A program made the position numbers and the translations under genes. A stretch of 64,000 nucleotides of DNA. It comes from Simonsiella muelleri ATCC 29453 (lineage in GTDB: Bacteria; Pseudomonadota; Gammaproteobacteria; Burkholderiales; Neisseriaceae). The stretch is taken from contig NZ_CP019448.1 of NCBI RefSeq assembly GCF_002951835.1, positions 1,798,001 through 1,862,000 on the forward strand. The letters are read 5' to 3'. Under the pieces are notes generated by a model. That model was not told the origin of the DNA. It did not search any database and saw only the letters and a program-made list of their open reading frames with translations. Positions 43,166 through 51,785 of the stretch are shown piece after piece; the stretch's first letter is position 1; the number at the start of each line of letters is the position of its first letter.

Positions 43166-44617
43166 ATGTCAAATCATACTTGGAAAAAAATCAGTCTGTA
43201 CACATTTGGCGCAATTAGTGGCATCGCCTTAAGTGTGAGCGTGCAAAGTTTTGCCGCTGAAAAAGCCAAACAAGATTCATTACCCATACAATCTATTCGC
43301 ACCATGGCTGAAGTCTATAGCCAAGTGAAAGCCAACTACGTTACCTCCGAAAGCGATCAAAAATTACTGGAAAATGCCATCAAAGGTATGGTGTCAGGCT
43401 TAGATCCCCATTCAGAGTATATGAATAAAAAAGGTTATCGCGAATTGCAAGAATCCACTACAGGCGAATTTGGCGGTTTGGGCATGGAAATTGGTTCAGA
43501 AGACGGCTTAATCAAAATCATTGCCCCAATTGAAGATACTCCTGCTGAACGCGCTGGCATCAAAAGCGGTGATTATATTGTCAAAATTAACAACGACTCC
43601 ACACGCGGCATGACCACCACCGAAGCCGTCAAAAAAATGCGCGGAAAACCCAATACTAAGATTACATTGACTTTATTGAGAAAAGATGCTTCTAAACCCA
43701 TTGTGGTGAATTTGACTCGTGCCATCATTAAAGTAAAAAGTGTACGCCAACATTTATTAGAACCAGACTACGGTTATGTGCGCGTGAGCCAATTCCAAGA
43801 ACGCACAGTTGAAAGCGTGGTAAGTGCAATTAATCAATTGGCAATGCAAAACAAACAGCCACTCAAAGGCTTGATTTTGGATTTGCGTGATGACCCCGGT
43901 GGCTTGCTAACTGGGGCCGTGGGCGTATCCGCTGTATTTTTGAAATCAGGCAATTCTGTCGTGAATACCAAAGGACGCGATAATCAACCAGCAATGTCAT
44001 TGTCTGCCACACCTGACGATTATTTGATGGGCACAACCACCAAAACTGACCCATTAAAAACATTGCCTGCCAATATTAAACAAATTCCATTGGTTGTGCT
44101 AATCAATTCGGGTTCTGCATCAGCTTCGGAAATCGTGGCGGGTGCGTTGCAAGACCACAAACGCGCTGTTATTGTCGGAACGCGTAGTTTTGGTAAAGGT
44201 TCAGTACAATCCGTTATTCCATTAAGTAATGGTGGCGCAGTGAAAATTACCACAGCGTTGTATTACACGCCAAATGACCGTTCTATTCAAGCAGTTGGCA
44301 TCGTACCTGATGTGGAAGTGCAAGATAAAACACGCACCTTTGAATCTCGTGAAGCCGATTTAGACGGACACATTGGCAATCCATTGGGTGCGAATGACGT
44401 AAAAGGTGGTGTGATTGAAGACGCACAACCTACTAAAAAAGACGATAAAAAAGATAAAGATGAAGACATCGGCTCACGTCGCATTCCTAATCCAGCCAAA
44501 GACGACCAATTGCGTAAAGGTTTAGAACTCATCAAAAATCCAACGGATTGGCAAAAATCATTGGGAATTGCTGCTAGCAAACCAGCCAAACCCATTAAAC
44601 AAGATACCGATGAATAA
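43166..44617 (+). CDS. ctpA: Carboxyl-terminal processing protease, S41 family
   Basis: Periplasmic Ser/Lys protease; 483 aa. An N-terminal signal anchor (YTFGAISGIALSVSVQSFAA) is followed by a PDZ domain (GGLGMEIGSEDGLIKIIAPI, ERAGIKSGDYIVKINN). The catalytic part reads LVVLINSGSASASEIVAGAL with the nucleophile Ser and VGTRSFGKGSVQSVIPL with the Lys. The C-terminal tail is Lys/Asp-rich (KKDDKKDKDED) and looks disordered. Preceded by an AAAGAGATT site. A single-gene unit ending in an 18-bp inverted repeat. Confidence 0.95.
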   Translation: MSNHTWKKISLYTFGAISGIALSVSVQSFAAEKAKQDSLPIQSIRTMAEVYSQVKANYVTSESDQKLLENAIKGMVSGLDPHSEYMNKKGYRELQESTTGEFGGLGMEIGSEDGLIKIIAPIEDTPAERAGIKSGDYIVKINNDSTRGMTTTEAVKKMRGKPNTKITLTLLRKDASKPIVVNLTRAIIKVKSVRQHLLEPDYGYVRVSQFQERTVESVVSAINQLAMQNKQPLKGLILDLRDDPGGLLTGAVGVSAVFLKSGNSVVNTKGRDNQPAMSLSATPDDYLMGTTTKTDPLKTLPANIKQIPLVVLINSGSASASEIVAGALQDHKRAVIVGTRSFGKGSVQSVIPLSNGGAVKITTALYYTPNDRSIQAVGIVPDVEVQDKTRTFESREADLDGHIGNPLGANDVKGGVIEDAQPTKKDDKKDKDEDIGSRRIPNPAKDDQLRKGLELIKNPTDWQKSLGIAASKPAKPIKQDTDE

Positions 44618-44635
44618 AAACTGATATTCGCGAAC

Positions 44636-44690
44636 TATAACCCTTGCAAAACTCCCCTATTTCAGCTTTGAAAGTTTTGCAAAGGTTATA
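44636..44690 (+). terminator. 18-bp inverted repeat after ctpA
   Basis: TATAACCCTTGCAAAACT (44636-44653) and AGTTTTGCAAAGGTTATA (44673-44690) pair over 18 bp with one mismatch and a 19-nt loop. There is no T-run, so it may be a repeat element and not only a terminator. The following 150 bp are AT-rich with nothing recognisable. Confidence 0.55.
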
Positions 44691-44841
44691 TCATACATCG
44701 ATTTACACCATTCTAATATTTATGGTTGGCGTCGCGTGAATTTCCCTACTTTGATATCCTCATTTACGTTGTTTAGTGCACTAAATGAAATACATTATTT
44801 ATATATTAATAAATGTATTGCAATAAGTTTATTTTTTCTTA

Positions 44842-45356
44842 GAACCTGTATTCACAAACAACTATTTGATAAATTTTAATATTTGTGAAATATACCTCAG
44901 TTTAACAAAATTTTCAGCAGATAAATTCGTCTGCTCAAAATCTTTTGCTAAACGTCCAGACCAACCTAACCATGCAAACGTTCGTTCTACAATCCAACGT
45001 TTGGGCAGAATATGCCAAGAAATATCTTGAATTTTCTTTGAAATCTCAATAGTTAAACCCAACTGTTCTGATACTTCACGCTCAAATGTATTCCGATAAC
45101 CTGCGTCTGCACAGAAACCTTTTAAACTCGGATAGGTCTCAAACGCTTTTTTTGTTACAAAAATACCTGCTTTTGTGTCATGAATATTGGCTGCATGAAC
45201 CACAACAGACAATAGATCACCCAACGTATCAACAGCTATATGTCGCTTACGATCTTTGATTTTTTTACCTCCATCAAAACCTTTATCATGTGCGCTAGAA
45301 GCTGTTTTGACACTTTGTGAATCAATAATGGCATAAGTTGGCATCGCTTGTTTTTG
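44842..45356. mobile_element. IS5-family element, copy C, truncated
   Basis: The left end GAACCTGTATTCACAAACAA starts at 44842. Similarity to copies A and B stops at TTGTTTTTG (45356), in the middle of the element, where unrelated sequence starts. The right end and the N-terminal transposase frame are absent. Confidence 0.8.
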
Positions 45357-45446
45357 CACGCCTTTTAAAGCATTGATTAAGGAATTACCATTGAGCCAGT
45401 CTTCTATCAACAGATTTAGTAAAACTTTTTTGTGTGTTGCGTTCAT
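44862..45446 (-). CDS. Chimeric ORF: unknown N-terminus joined to IS5 transposase C-terminal frame
   Basis: The first 29 codons (MNATHKKVLLNLLIEDWLNG then NSLINALKG) are not found in copies A or B and have their own ribosome site (AAAGGA, 7 nt before ATG 45446). From about QKQAMPTYAIIDSQSVKTAS on, the frame is the IS5 DDE part, uninterrupted here (AGYRNTFEREVSEQLGLTIE, WIVERTFAWLGWSGR). The result is a complete open frame of 194 aa that joins a host or foreign gene start to most of a transposase. Product and activity are unknown; probably a fusion by recombination. Confidence 0.6.
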   Translation of the reverse strand: MNATHKKVLLNLLIEDWLNGNSLINALKGVQKQAMPTYAIIDSQSVKTASSAHDKGFDGGKKIKDRKRHIAVDTLGDLLSVVVHAANIHDTKAGIFVTKKAFETYPSLKGFCADAGYRNTFEREVSEQLGLTIEISKKIQDISWHILPKRWIVERTFAWLGWSGRLAKDFEQTNLSAENFVKLRYISQILKFIK

Positions 45447-45496
45447 TTTCAATCCTTTCAGAATCAATAGAATGGGCGACAATCCTGAAATATTTT

Positions 45497-45781
45497 TCAG
45501 GCAGCCTGAAACTCAAACGGATTCAACAACTGAACACCTGTTGTCGCAAAATCAGCCGTGTTTCGCGTAACCAAAATTAAGCGATGTTGCAATGCAGTCG
45601 CCGCAATCCAAGCATCATTTTCAGGCGATTTATTTGGAACGTGCAAAGTCGCGCAAATCGCCGCCGTTGTGTCATCAATCGGCAAAATCCGCCCACGCAT
45701 AGACGGCTTGAACGTATGCTTATGCTCAAACCATTGGCGCAAAATCACGCCTTGCGCTGGGTTTTTGTGCATCATGCCTAG
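45497..45781 (-). pseudogene. vapC: vapC toxin, C-terminal half, displaced by inversion
   Basis: Reading from the CTAG (45778-45781) the frame is GMMHKNPAQGVILRQWFEHK, then RGRILPIDDTTAAICATLHV, SPENDAWIAATALQHRLILV and TRNTADFATTGVQLLNPFEF. These are the third and later acidic motifs of a PIN-domain VapC, whose N-terminal half is at 24309-24462. The end (FQAA) is encoded by a DUS. It lies directly against the right end of the 849-bp IS copy 2. No start codon or promoter of its own is evident. Confidence 0.9.
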
Positions 45782-46630
45782 GGGCTAATGACATTTTAGC
45801 TATAATTTCAACCAAATCAAAGCACAAGCTAATGATACAGTACTTTCATAATTACGTTTTAATTTATCGTACCGTGTTGCCAGCGCACGAAAATGCTTTA
45901 ATCGTGCAAAAGCGTTTTCTACCAAGTGCCTGATTTTATATAAATACCAATCTGTGCCCACATTAAGATGTTCTCTATTTTTCTTATATGGAATATTGGC
46001 TTTACTTTGTTTAGACTGAATTAACCGACGAAAAGTATCACTGTCAAAACCCCTATCAGCACACACGGTTTCATTATCACTTAAATCCAATTGTGCCAAT
46101 AAATCAGGCGCAACAACAATATCATTTACATTACCAGCTGTAATGATAAATTCAATTGGATTACCACAAGCATCAACCGCTAAATGAATTTTAGACGTAT
46201 GACCACCGATACTCTTACCAACAGCTTGATGCGTAATGGATTGTTTACCCATACCGTGTTGATGAACGCGGATATGGCTACCGTCCATAAAGACCCATTC
46301 CATATCGGGTGTATCTACCAAATGTTTGAATAATCGGGTAAAAATACCGCGTTTAGACCAGCGATTGAAACTTTGGTAAAGGCTGTTTGCTTTACCAAAA
46401 TAACTAGGTATATCAGCCCATTGGCAGCCTGTACGTAAGCGAAATAGGATACCTTCTACTGTTTTGCGTAAATTTTTCTTGCGATAAATGCCAAGCTGTT
46501 TCAAAATAGGCAACAGTCTTGACCATGTTTCATTTGTAAGCGTGTTTCGGGACATGGCAAAGGTTTGGGATGGTTGCGTGGAAACAATATCTTAAATCCT
46601 TTGCCTCTTTTTTTGAATTGTCAATAGCCC
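45782..46630 (-). mobile_element. 849-bp IS5-family element, copy 2 (inverted relative to copy 1)
   Basis: Same ends as copy 1. Flanked by CTAG on the vapC side (45778-45781) and CTAC on the maltose phosphorylase side (46631-46634), which do not match. This is expected if the two sides come from different original insertions. Confidence 0.88.
45800..46555 (-). CDS. IS5-family transposase (849-bp element, copy 2)
   Basis: 251 aa, complete, with the same blocks as copy 1 (TGCQWADIPSYFG, MDGSHIRVHQHG, CADRGFDSD). Two residue differences from copy 1: Gly in HLNVGTDW and Asn in KLKRNYES. The near identity makes the two copies good substrates for homologous recombination. Confidence 0.9.
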   Translation of the reverse strand: MSRNTLTNETWSRLLPILKQLGIYRKKNLRKTVEGILFRLRTGCQWADIPSYFGKANSLYQSFNRWSKRGIFTRLFKHLVDTPDMEWVFMDGSHIRVHQHGMGKQSITHQAVGKSIGGHTSKIHLAVDACGNPIEFIITAGNVNDIVVAPDLLAQLDLSDNETVCADRGFDSDTFRRLIQSKQSKANIPYKKNREHLNVGTDWYLYKIRHLVENAFARLKHFRALATRYDKLKRNYESTVSLACALIWLKL

Positions 46631-46631
46631 C

Positions 46632-47921
46632 TACGGTGAAGATGCGCGTTTGAACATTGGTCCGAAAGGGTTTACAGGCGAAAAATACGGTGGCGCAACT
46701 TATTGGGATACAGAAGCGTATGCTGTGCCGTTGTATTTGGCGTTGGCTGAACCAAGTGTTACGCGAAACTTATTGAAATATCGTCATAATCAATTGCATC
46801 AAGCACAACACAATGCACGTCAACAAGGTTTGGCGGGTGCATTGTATCCGATGGTTACGTTCACAGGCGTGGAATGCCACAACGAGTGGGAAATCACATT
46901 TGAAGAAATCCACCGCAACGGCGCAATTGCTTACGCGATTTACAATTACACCAATTACACAGGCGATGAAAGCTATTTGGCAAAAGAAGGTTTGGAGGTA
47001 TTGGTGGAAATTTCGCGATTCTGGGCAGACCGCGTGCATTTTTCCAAACGCCATAATCAATATATGATTCATGGTGTAACAGGTCCAAATGAATACGAAA
47101 ACAACATCAATAACAACTGGTACACCAATACTTTGGCAGCATGGGTACTGAACTACACGTCTGAAGCTTTGGCAAAATATCCACGCCCCGATTTGCAAGT
47201 GAGTGCAGATGAATTGGCAAAATGGGCGGATATCATCACCAAAATGTACAAACCATACGACAAAGATTTGGACGTATTTGTGCAACACGATGGCTTTTTA
47301 GACAAAGACATCCGCCCTGTTTCGGCATTATCGGCAGATGATTTACCGCTTAATCAAAAATGGTCATGGGACAAAATTTTGCGCTCGCCATTTATTAAGC
47401 AAGCTGATGTTTTACAAGGGATTTACTTCTTTGGCAATCAATTTAGCCTGCCTGAAAAACAACGCAATTTTGATTTCTACGAACCGATGACTGTTCACGA
47501 AAGTTCATTGTCGCCGTCTATCCACGCTATTTTGGCAGCAGAATTGGGCAAAGAAACCAAAGCCGTGGAAATGTACCAACGCACCGCGCGTTTGGATTTG
47601 GACAACTACAACAACGACACCGAAGATGGTTTGCACATCACGTCCATGACAGGTTCGTGGCTGGCAATTGTGCAAGGTTTCGCACAAATGAAAACATGGG
47701 ATGGCAAATTGAGTTTTGCGCCATTTTTGCCAAGTGTGTGGTCGGGTTTTGCGTTCCATGTGAACTATCGCGGTCGTTTGCTGAAAGTTTCCGTGAATAA
47801 GCAAACGGTTGAAATTTCATTGTTGAAAGGCGATGCTTTGGAAATTGAAGTTTATGGCGAACGCGTAAAATTGACGAATAATTTTCAGGCAGCCTTACAA
47901 AAATCAGGAGCAAAATCATGA
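46632..47921 (+). pseudogene. mapA: Maltose phosphorylase (GH65), N-terminal part removed at IS
   Basis: Phosphorolyses maltose to glucose and beta-glucose 1-phosphate; the intact enzyme is about 750 aa. Here 429 codons remain, beginning YGEDARLNIGPKGFTGEKYG directly at the IS end. The catalytic domain with VTGPNEYENNINNNWYTN holds the expected catalytic Glu, followed by SSLSPSIHAILAAELG, EDGLHITSMTGSWLAIVQGF and the C-terminal beta domain. The N-terminal beta-sandwich and linker are missing. A TTG at 46650 is the first possible start, but a functional enzyme is unlikely. It overlaps pgmB by 4 bp. Confidence 0.9.
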
Positions 47922-48583
47922 GTTTTCAAGCAGTTTTGTTTGATTTAGATGGGGTCATTACCGACACAGCGGAATATCATTTTTTGGCGTGGCAGGCGTT
48001 GGCGCAAGAACTGGGTATTCACATTGACCGCCAATTCAACGAGCAATTAAAAGGTGTATCGCGTGAAGATTCATTAAAACGCATTTTGGCGCATGGTCAT
48101 AAAACCGTTTCTGATATTGAATTTATGCAATTGGCTGAACGCAAAAATGCCAATTATGTAACAATGATTCAAAAAGTTACACCAAATGATGTTTACCTTG
48201 GTATTTTGGATTTGCTGAAAGACTTACGCGCCAATGGCAAAAAAATTGCGCTGGCATCGGCGAGTAAAAATGGTCCATTTTTGTTGCAACAAATGCAATT
48301 AACGGATTATTTTGATGCGATTGCCGACCCTGCGAAAGTCGCTGCATCTAAACCTGCGCCCGATATTTTTCAGGCAGCCGCACAAGGCGTGGGGGTTGAT
48401 GTGCACGAATGTATTGGCATTGAAGATGCGGCGGCTGGTGTGGCGGCGATTAAAGCAGCAGGCGCGTTACCGATTGGCGTAGGCAAAGCGGAAGATTTGG
48501 GCAATGATATCGCGCTGGTGTCGCAAACCAATCAATTAACATTTGACTATTTAAATGACGTTTGGCAACAATCACGCGGATAA
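47918..48583 (+). CDS. pgmB: Beta-phosphoglucomutase
   Basis: Converts beta-glucose 1-phosphate, the product of maltose phosphorylase, to glucose 6-phosphate; HAD superfamily, 221 aa. The nucleophile motif FDLDGVITDTAEYHFLAW is at the N-terminus, with LKGVSREDSLKRIL in the cap, ALASASKNGPFLLQ and the IEDAAAGVAAIKAAG motif with acidic residues. ATG overlaps the maltose phosphorylase stop (ATGA). It is intact, but its substrate supplier is broken in this strain. Confidence 0.95.
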   Translation: MSFQAVLFDLDGVITDTAEYHFLAWQALAQELGIHIDRQFNEQLKGVSREDSLKRILAHGHKTVSDIEFMQLAERKNANYVTMIQKVTPNDVYLGILDLLKDLRANGKKIALASASKNGPFLLQQMQLTDYFDAIADPAKVAASKPAPDIFQAAAQGVGVDVHECIGIEDAAAGVAAIKAAGALPIGVGKAEDLGNDIALVSQTNQLTFDYLNDVWQQSRG

Positions 48584-48596
48584 TTCGTAGTAAATA

Positions 48597-48635
48597 TTCA
48601 GGCAGCCTGAAAAAATCTTTCAGGCTGCCTGAATA
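48597..48635. terminator. Inverted DUS pair between pgmB and ackA
   Basis: ATTCAGGCAGCCTGAAA and TTTCAGGCTGCCTGAAT face each other with a 5-nt loop, a perfect 17-bp stem serving two convergent genes. Confidence 0.75.
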
Positions 48636-48680
48636 CAACACAAACCCCAAAAAATCAATATTTTCAGGGGCTTTACATAA

Positions 48681-49874
48681 TTACAAGCCGCTTAAACGAG
48701 CTGTATCTTGTGCAATCATCAATTCTTCATTCGTTGGAATGACAACCGATGGAACTTTGCTGTCAGCAGTAGTAATGATACCATCTTTACCGAAACGCGC
48801 CGCCAAGTTGGCTTGTTCATCAACTTCAAAGCCCAAAAATGAGCAATAATTCAATACCTTGGCACGAATAATATCCGAGTTTTCACCAATACCACCCGTA
48901 AACACCAACGCATCAATACCACCGGCAGCCACCGCCATAGATGCCACATATTTTGCCAAACGATAAGAGAAAATTTCTAATGCCAATTTCGCACCTTCAT
49001 GACCTTTGATGGCTTCTTCTTCAATAGTACGACAATCGCTAGACAATTCAGAAATCCCCAACAAACCGCTTTGTTTATTCAATAAATTGGTTACTTCTTT
49101 CACAGACAAATTCAAATTGTCTGCCAAAAATTCGTACACACTCGCATCAATGTCGCCAGCACGCGTACCCATTACCAAACCTTCCAATGGTGTGATACCC
49201 ATTGATGTATCTACAGATTTACCGTTTCTGATGGCTGCCACAGACGCGCCATTACCCAAGTGTGCCACCACAAAACGCGAATCATTAATGTCTTTACCCA
49301 AAAAACGAGCGGCTTCGGTTGCCACAAAACGGTAGCTCGTGCCATGGAAACCATAGCGACGCAAACCCAATTCACGATACAAGCGACGCGGTACGGCATA
49401 AATGTAGGCGTGTTCTGGCATCGTTTGGTGAAATGCGGTGTCAAACACAGCAACATTTGGCAAGCCTTTGAAAATATTTTGTGCAGCGTAAATACCCAAT
49501 AAATTCGCTGGGTTATGTAATGGTGCAAGTGGGATACATTTTTCAATCGCCGCAATCACATTATCATCAATCAAAACAGAATCACTATACAATTCGCCAC
49601 CGCTTACCACACGATGACCAATAGCAGCAATTTGGCTTTCCAAACCCATGGCTTTTAATTTGTCCAACATGGCACCCACTGCGCCAGTGTGATTGGGTTC
49701 TGCGGTCAATTCTACTTTCTCTTTTTGACCGTTCACTTTAAATGTGATGTACGCGTCAGGCAAACCCAATTTTTCGCCCAAGCAGCTTAACAGCACATCG
49801 CCAGTTTCTTTATCCAAAACCGCGCCTTTCAATGAAGACGAACCGCAATTCAAAACCAAAATCAATTGAGACAT
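48681..49874 (-). CDS. ackA: Acetate kinase
   Basis: Acetyl phosphate + ADP to acetate + ATP; about 397 aa. N-terminal LVLNCGSSSLKGAVLDKET, VFDTAFHQTMPEHAYIYAVP, RRYGFHGTSYRFVA, VVAHLGNGASVAAIRNGKSV with the phosphate-binding loop, DTSMGITPLEGLVMGTRAGD and FTGGIGENSDIIRAKVL are present. The start at ATG 49874 has GGAG 8 nt upstream; the frame to 50030 is not coding. Pta is not adjacent. Confidence 0.96.
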   Translation of the reverse strand: MSQLILVLNCGSSSLKGAVLDKETGDVLLSCLGEKLGLPDAYITFKVNGQKEKVELTAEPNHTGAVGAMLDKLKAMGLESQIAAIGHRVVSGGELYSDSVLIDDNVIAAIEKCIPLAPLHNPANLLGIYAAQNIFKGLPNVAVFDTAFHQTMPEHAYIYAVPRRLYRELGLRRYGFHGTSYRFVATEAARFLGKDINDSRFVVAHLGNGASVAAIRNGKSVDTSMGITPLEGLVMGTRAGDIDASVYEFLADNLNLSVKEVTNLLNKQSGLLGISELSSDCRTIEEEAIKGHEGAKLALEIFSYRLAKYVASMAVAAGGIDALVFTGGIGENSDIIRAKVLNYCSFLGFEVDEQANLAARFGKDGIITTADSKVPSVVIPTNEELMIAQDTARLSGL

Positions 49875-50259
49875 AATTAACTCCAAAAATAAAAAATAAT
49901 GTCGTTTGTGAAAACGGCGTATTTTACACGTTTTTGGATTTTCAGGCAGCCTGAAACCTGTGCCAAACAAATCAAAAAAAGCCGAAATGTAAGAACCATA
50001 AGCGTTGTGTTTATGGTCGTTTAAAATCAAAAAAGCATGACATAACCAGAATTAACATAGTAAAACAGCATATCAAATGCTTTTAAATGAAAAAACTTCC
50101 ATTCAGAAAAACAGCAAAAATGCCTTATCACACGCGCTATTTTGTGCCTTAATGACAGAGAATACACCATCAGAAAGGTTTTGCATGGGTTTCAGGCTGC
50201 CTGAAAAGGGGAAAATTTGCTATAATTCACGCCTTAAAAATATTTTCAGGCAGCCTATC
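49875..50259. other. Intergenic region ackA-metX
   Basis: Holds DUS copies at about 49938-49956 and 50190-50206, the dispersed repeat CATAACCAGAATTAACATAG at 50041 (copy at 42901), and a TATAAT at 50221-50226 as a possible metX -10 box. Open frames here are shadows of repeats; no gene. Confidence 0.6.
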
Positions 50260-51384
50260 ATGTCCGTAACCAGTACCACGATTGTTACACCACAACTTAT
50301 TGCTTTTGAAAAACCTTTTGCGTTGCAAAATGGGCATATTTTACCGCGTTTTGATTTAATGATTGAAACCTATGGCACACTGAATGCGTCCAAAAGCAAT
50401 GCTGTTTTAATCTGTCATGCATTATCGGGAACACATCATGTTGCAGGACGACATCACGCAGATGATAAATACGCTGGTTGGTGGGATAATATGGTTGGTT
50501 CAGGAAAACCCATTGATACCGATAAGTTTTTTGTGATTGGTTTAAATAATTTGGGGGGATGCGCAGGTAGTACAGGTCCTTTATCGCAAAATCCCGAAAC
50601 AGGCGCAGATTATGGTGCGGATTTTCCTGTGGTTACGGTGCGTGATTGGGTTAATTCGCAGGCAATGTTGGCGGATTATTTGGGGATTACTGAATGGGCG
50701 GCGGTAGTGGGCGGCAGTTTGGGGGGAATGCAGGCGTTACAATGGGCGATTGATTTTCCGAGACGAGTGCGTCATGCGTTGGTTATTGCCTCATCGCCAC
50801 GTTTGAGTACGCAAAATATCGCGTTTAACGATGTGGCACGACAAGCCATTTTGACAGACCCCGATTTTCACGGTGGGCATTACACACGCCATAACACCAA
50901 GCCACGTCGTGGTTTGCGCATTGCGCGAATGATGGGGCATATCACTTATTTAGCTGAAAATGGATTGGGCAAGAAGTTTGGGCGACAATTACGTGGTAAT
51001 GAATTTAATTTCAATTATGATATTGATTTTGAAGTGGAAAGTTATCTTCGCTATCAAGGGGACAAATTCGCCGATCATTTTGATGCCAATACCTATTTGT
51101 TAATGACCAAAGCATTGGATTATTTTGACCCAGCCGCAGAACACAATAATCAATTAACAGCAGCCGTCAGCAGCGCACAAGCCAAATTTTTTGTGGCAAG
51201 TTTCAGCAGTGATTGGCGATTTGCACCATCTCGCTCACAAGAATTGGTTAAAGCACTGATTGCAGAGAAGAAAAACGTGCAATATGTGGAAATAGAATCA
51301 CATCACGGACATGATGCATTTTTGATGGAAGACAAACCTTATATTGATGCGGTGCGTGCTTTTATGTTGAATATCAAGGTGTAG
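50260..51384 (+). CDS. metX: Homoserine O-acetyltransferase (MetX)
   Basis: Acylates homoserine for methionine synthesis; alpha/beta hydrolase fold, 374 aa. Nucleophile elbow VVGGSLGGMQALQWAI with the catalytic Ser, NLGGCAGSTGPLSQNPETG, ARMMGHITYLAENGLGKKFG and the C-terminal HHGHDAFLMED with the catalytic His. The start is ATG 50260, directly after a DUS; the longer frame from 50077 reads through promoter and repeat sequence. MetX enzymes can be acetyl- or succinyl-transferases and the donor cannot be settled here; a metZ gene at the window end suggests succinyl in vivo. The next ORF starts 2 bp after the stop. Confidence 0.93.
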   Translation: MSVTSTTIVTPQLIAFEKPFALQNGHILPRFDLMIETYGTLNASKSNAVLICHALSGTHHVAGRHHADDKYAGWWDNMVGSGKPIDTDKFFVIGLNNLGGCAGSTGPLSQNPETGADYGADFPVVTVRDWVNSQAMLADYLGITEWAAVVGGSLGGMQALQWAIDFPRRVRHALVIASSPRLSTQNIAFNDVARQAILTDPDFHGGHYTRHNTKPRRGLRIARMMGHITYLAENGLGKKFGRQLRGNEFNFNYDIDFEVESYLRYQGDKFADHFDANTYLLMTKALDYFDPAAEHNNQLTAAVSSAQAKFFVASFSSDWRFAPSRSQELVKALIAEKKNVQYVEIESHHGHDAFLMEDKPYIDAVRAFMLNIKV

Positions 51385-51386
51385 TC

Positions 51387-51734
51387 ATGAAAACATTCAA
51401 AGAATTACTCATTGGATTTTGTGTCATTGCGTTGCTGATGGTAGCGTATGTGAATTTGCCGATGGAGTGGCGACGATACAAAGACATTCGCGTTGGCAAT
51501 AAACTCATCACGCAAGTGGCAAATTACCAGCAAAAAAATCACAGGCTGCCTGAAAACCAAGAAACGTCCATTTTATTGCAACTGGGTTTTCATCAAAACA
51601 AACAAGGTTGGCAGCCTAATTATCGCAAATTAAATGCGCAAAATTTTCAAATTATTTATGCAGACGGTTACGATGCACCTTATTTGGCGTGGGATTCAGC
51701 GAACAAAACCTGGGCTTTGGTGCAAAACAAATGA
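51387..51734 (+). CDS. Small single-TM protein of unknown function
   Basis: 115 aa. A hydrophobic segment near the N-terminus (LLIGFCVIALLMVAYVNL) is followed by a soluble part rich in Gln, Asn and Tyr (ITQVANYQQKNHRLPENQET, LNAQNFQIIYADGYDAPYLA). It may be anchored in the inner membrane with the C-terminus in the periplasm, and loosely resembles minor pilin-like or type II secretion small proteins, but I do not recognise a family. It starts 2 bp after metX and is probably co-transcribed. DUS codes for RLPEN. Confidence 0.65.
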   Translation: MKTFKELLIGFCVIALLMVAYVNLPMEWRRYKDIRVGNKLITQVANYQQKNHRLPENQETSILLQLGFHQNKQGWQPNYRKLNAQNFQIIYADGYDAPYLAWDSANKTWALVQNK

Positions 51735-51752
51735 TTCACAACAAAAGTGATG

Positions 51753-51770
51753 AGCGAAAAATATTTTTCG
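51753..51770. terminator. Palindromic terminator
   Basis: GCGAAAAATATTTTTCGC is a perfect 18-bp palindrome followed by CTATTTTTTT. It lies between the convergent metX operon and lpxK. Confidence 0.75.
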
Positions 51771-51785
51771 CCTATTTTTTTGATT

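Noticed and set aside
43863..44595. Minus-strand frames within ctpA
   Set aside because: Shadows of the plus-strand gene with no family signal or ribosome sites.
45497..45775. A free-standing PIN-domain protein starting at MMHKNPAQG
   Set aside because: It lacks the first catalytic Asp and a ribosome site and fits exactly as the missing half of vapC.
49875..50030. N-terminal extension of acetate kinase
   Set aside because: The family starts at the LVLNCGSSSLK block and a GGAG site lies before ATG 49874.
50077..50259. N-terminal extension of MetX (61 extra residues)
   Set aside because: It spans a dispersed repeat, a DUS and a TATAAT box; the conserved protein starts at MSVTSTTIV.
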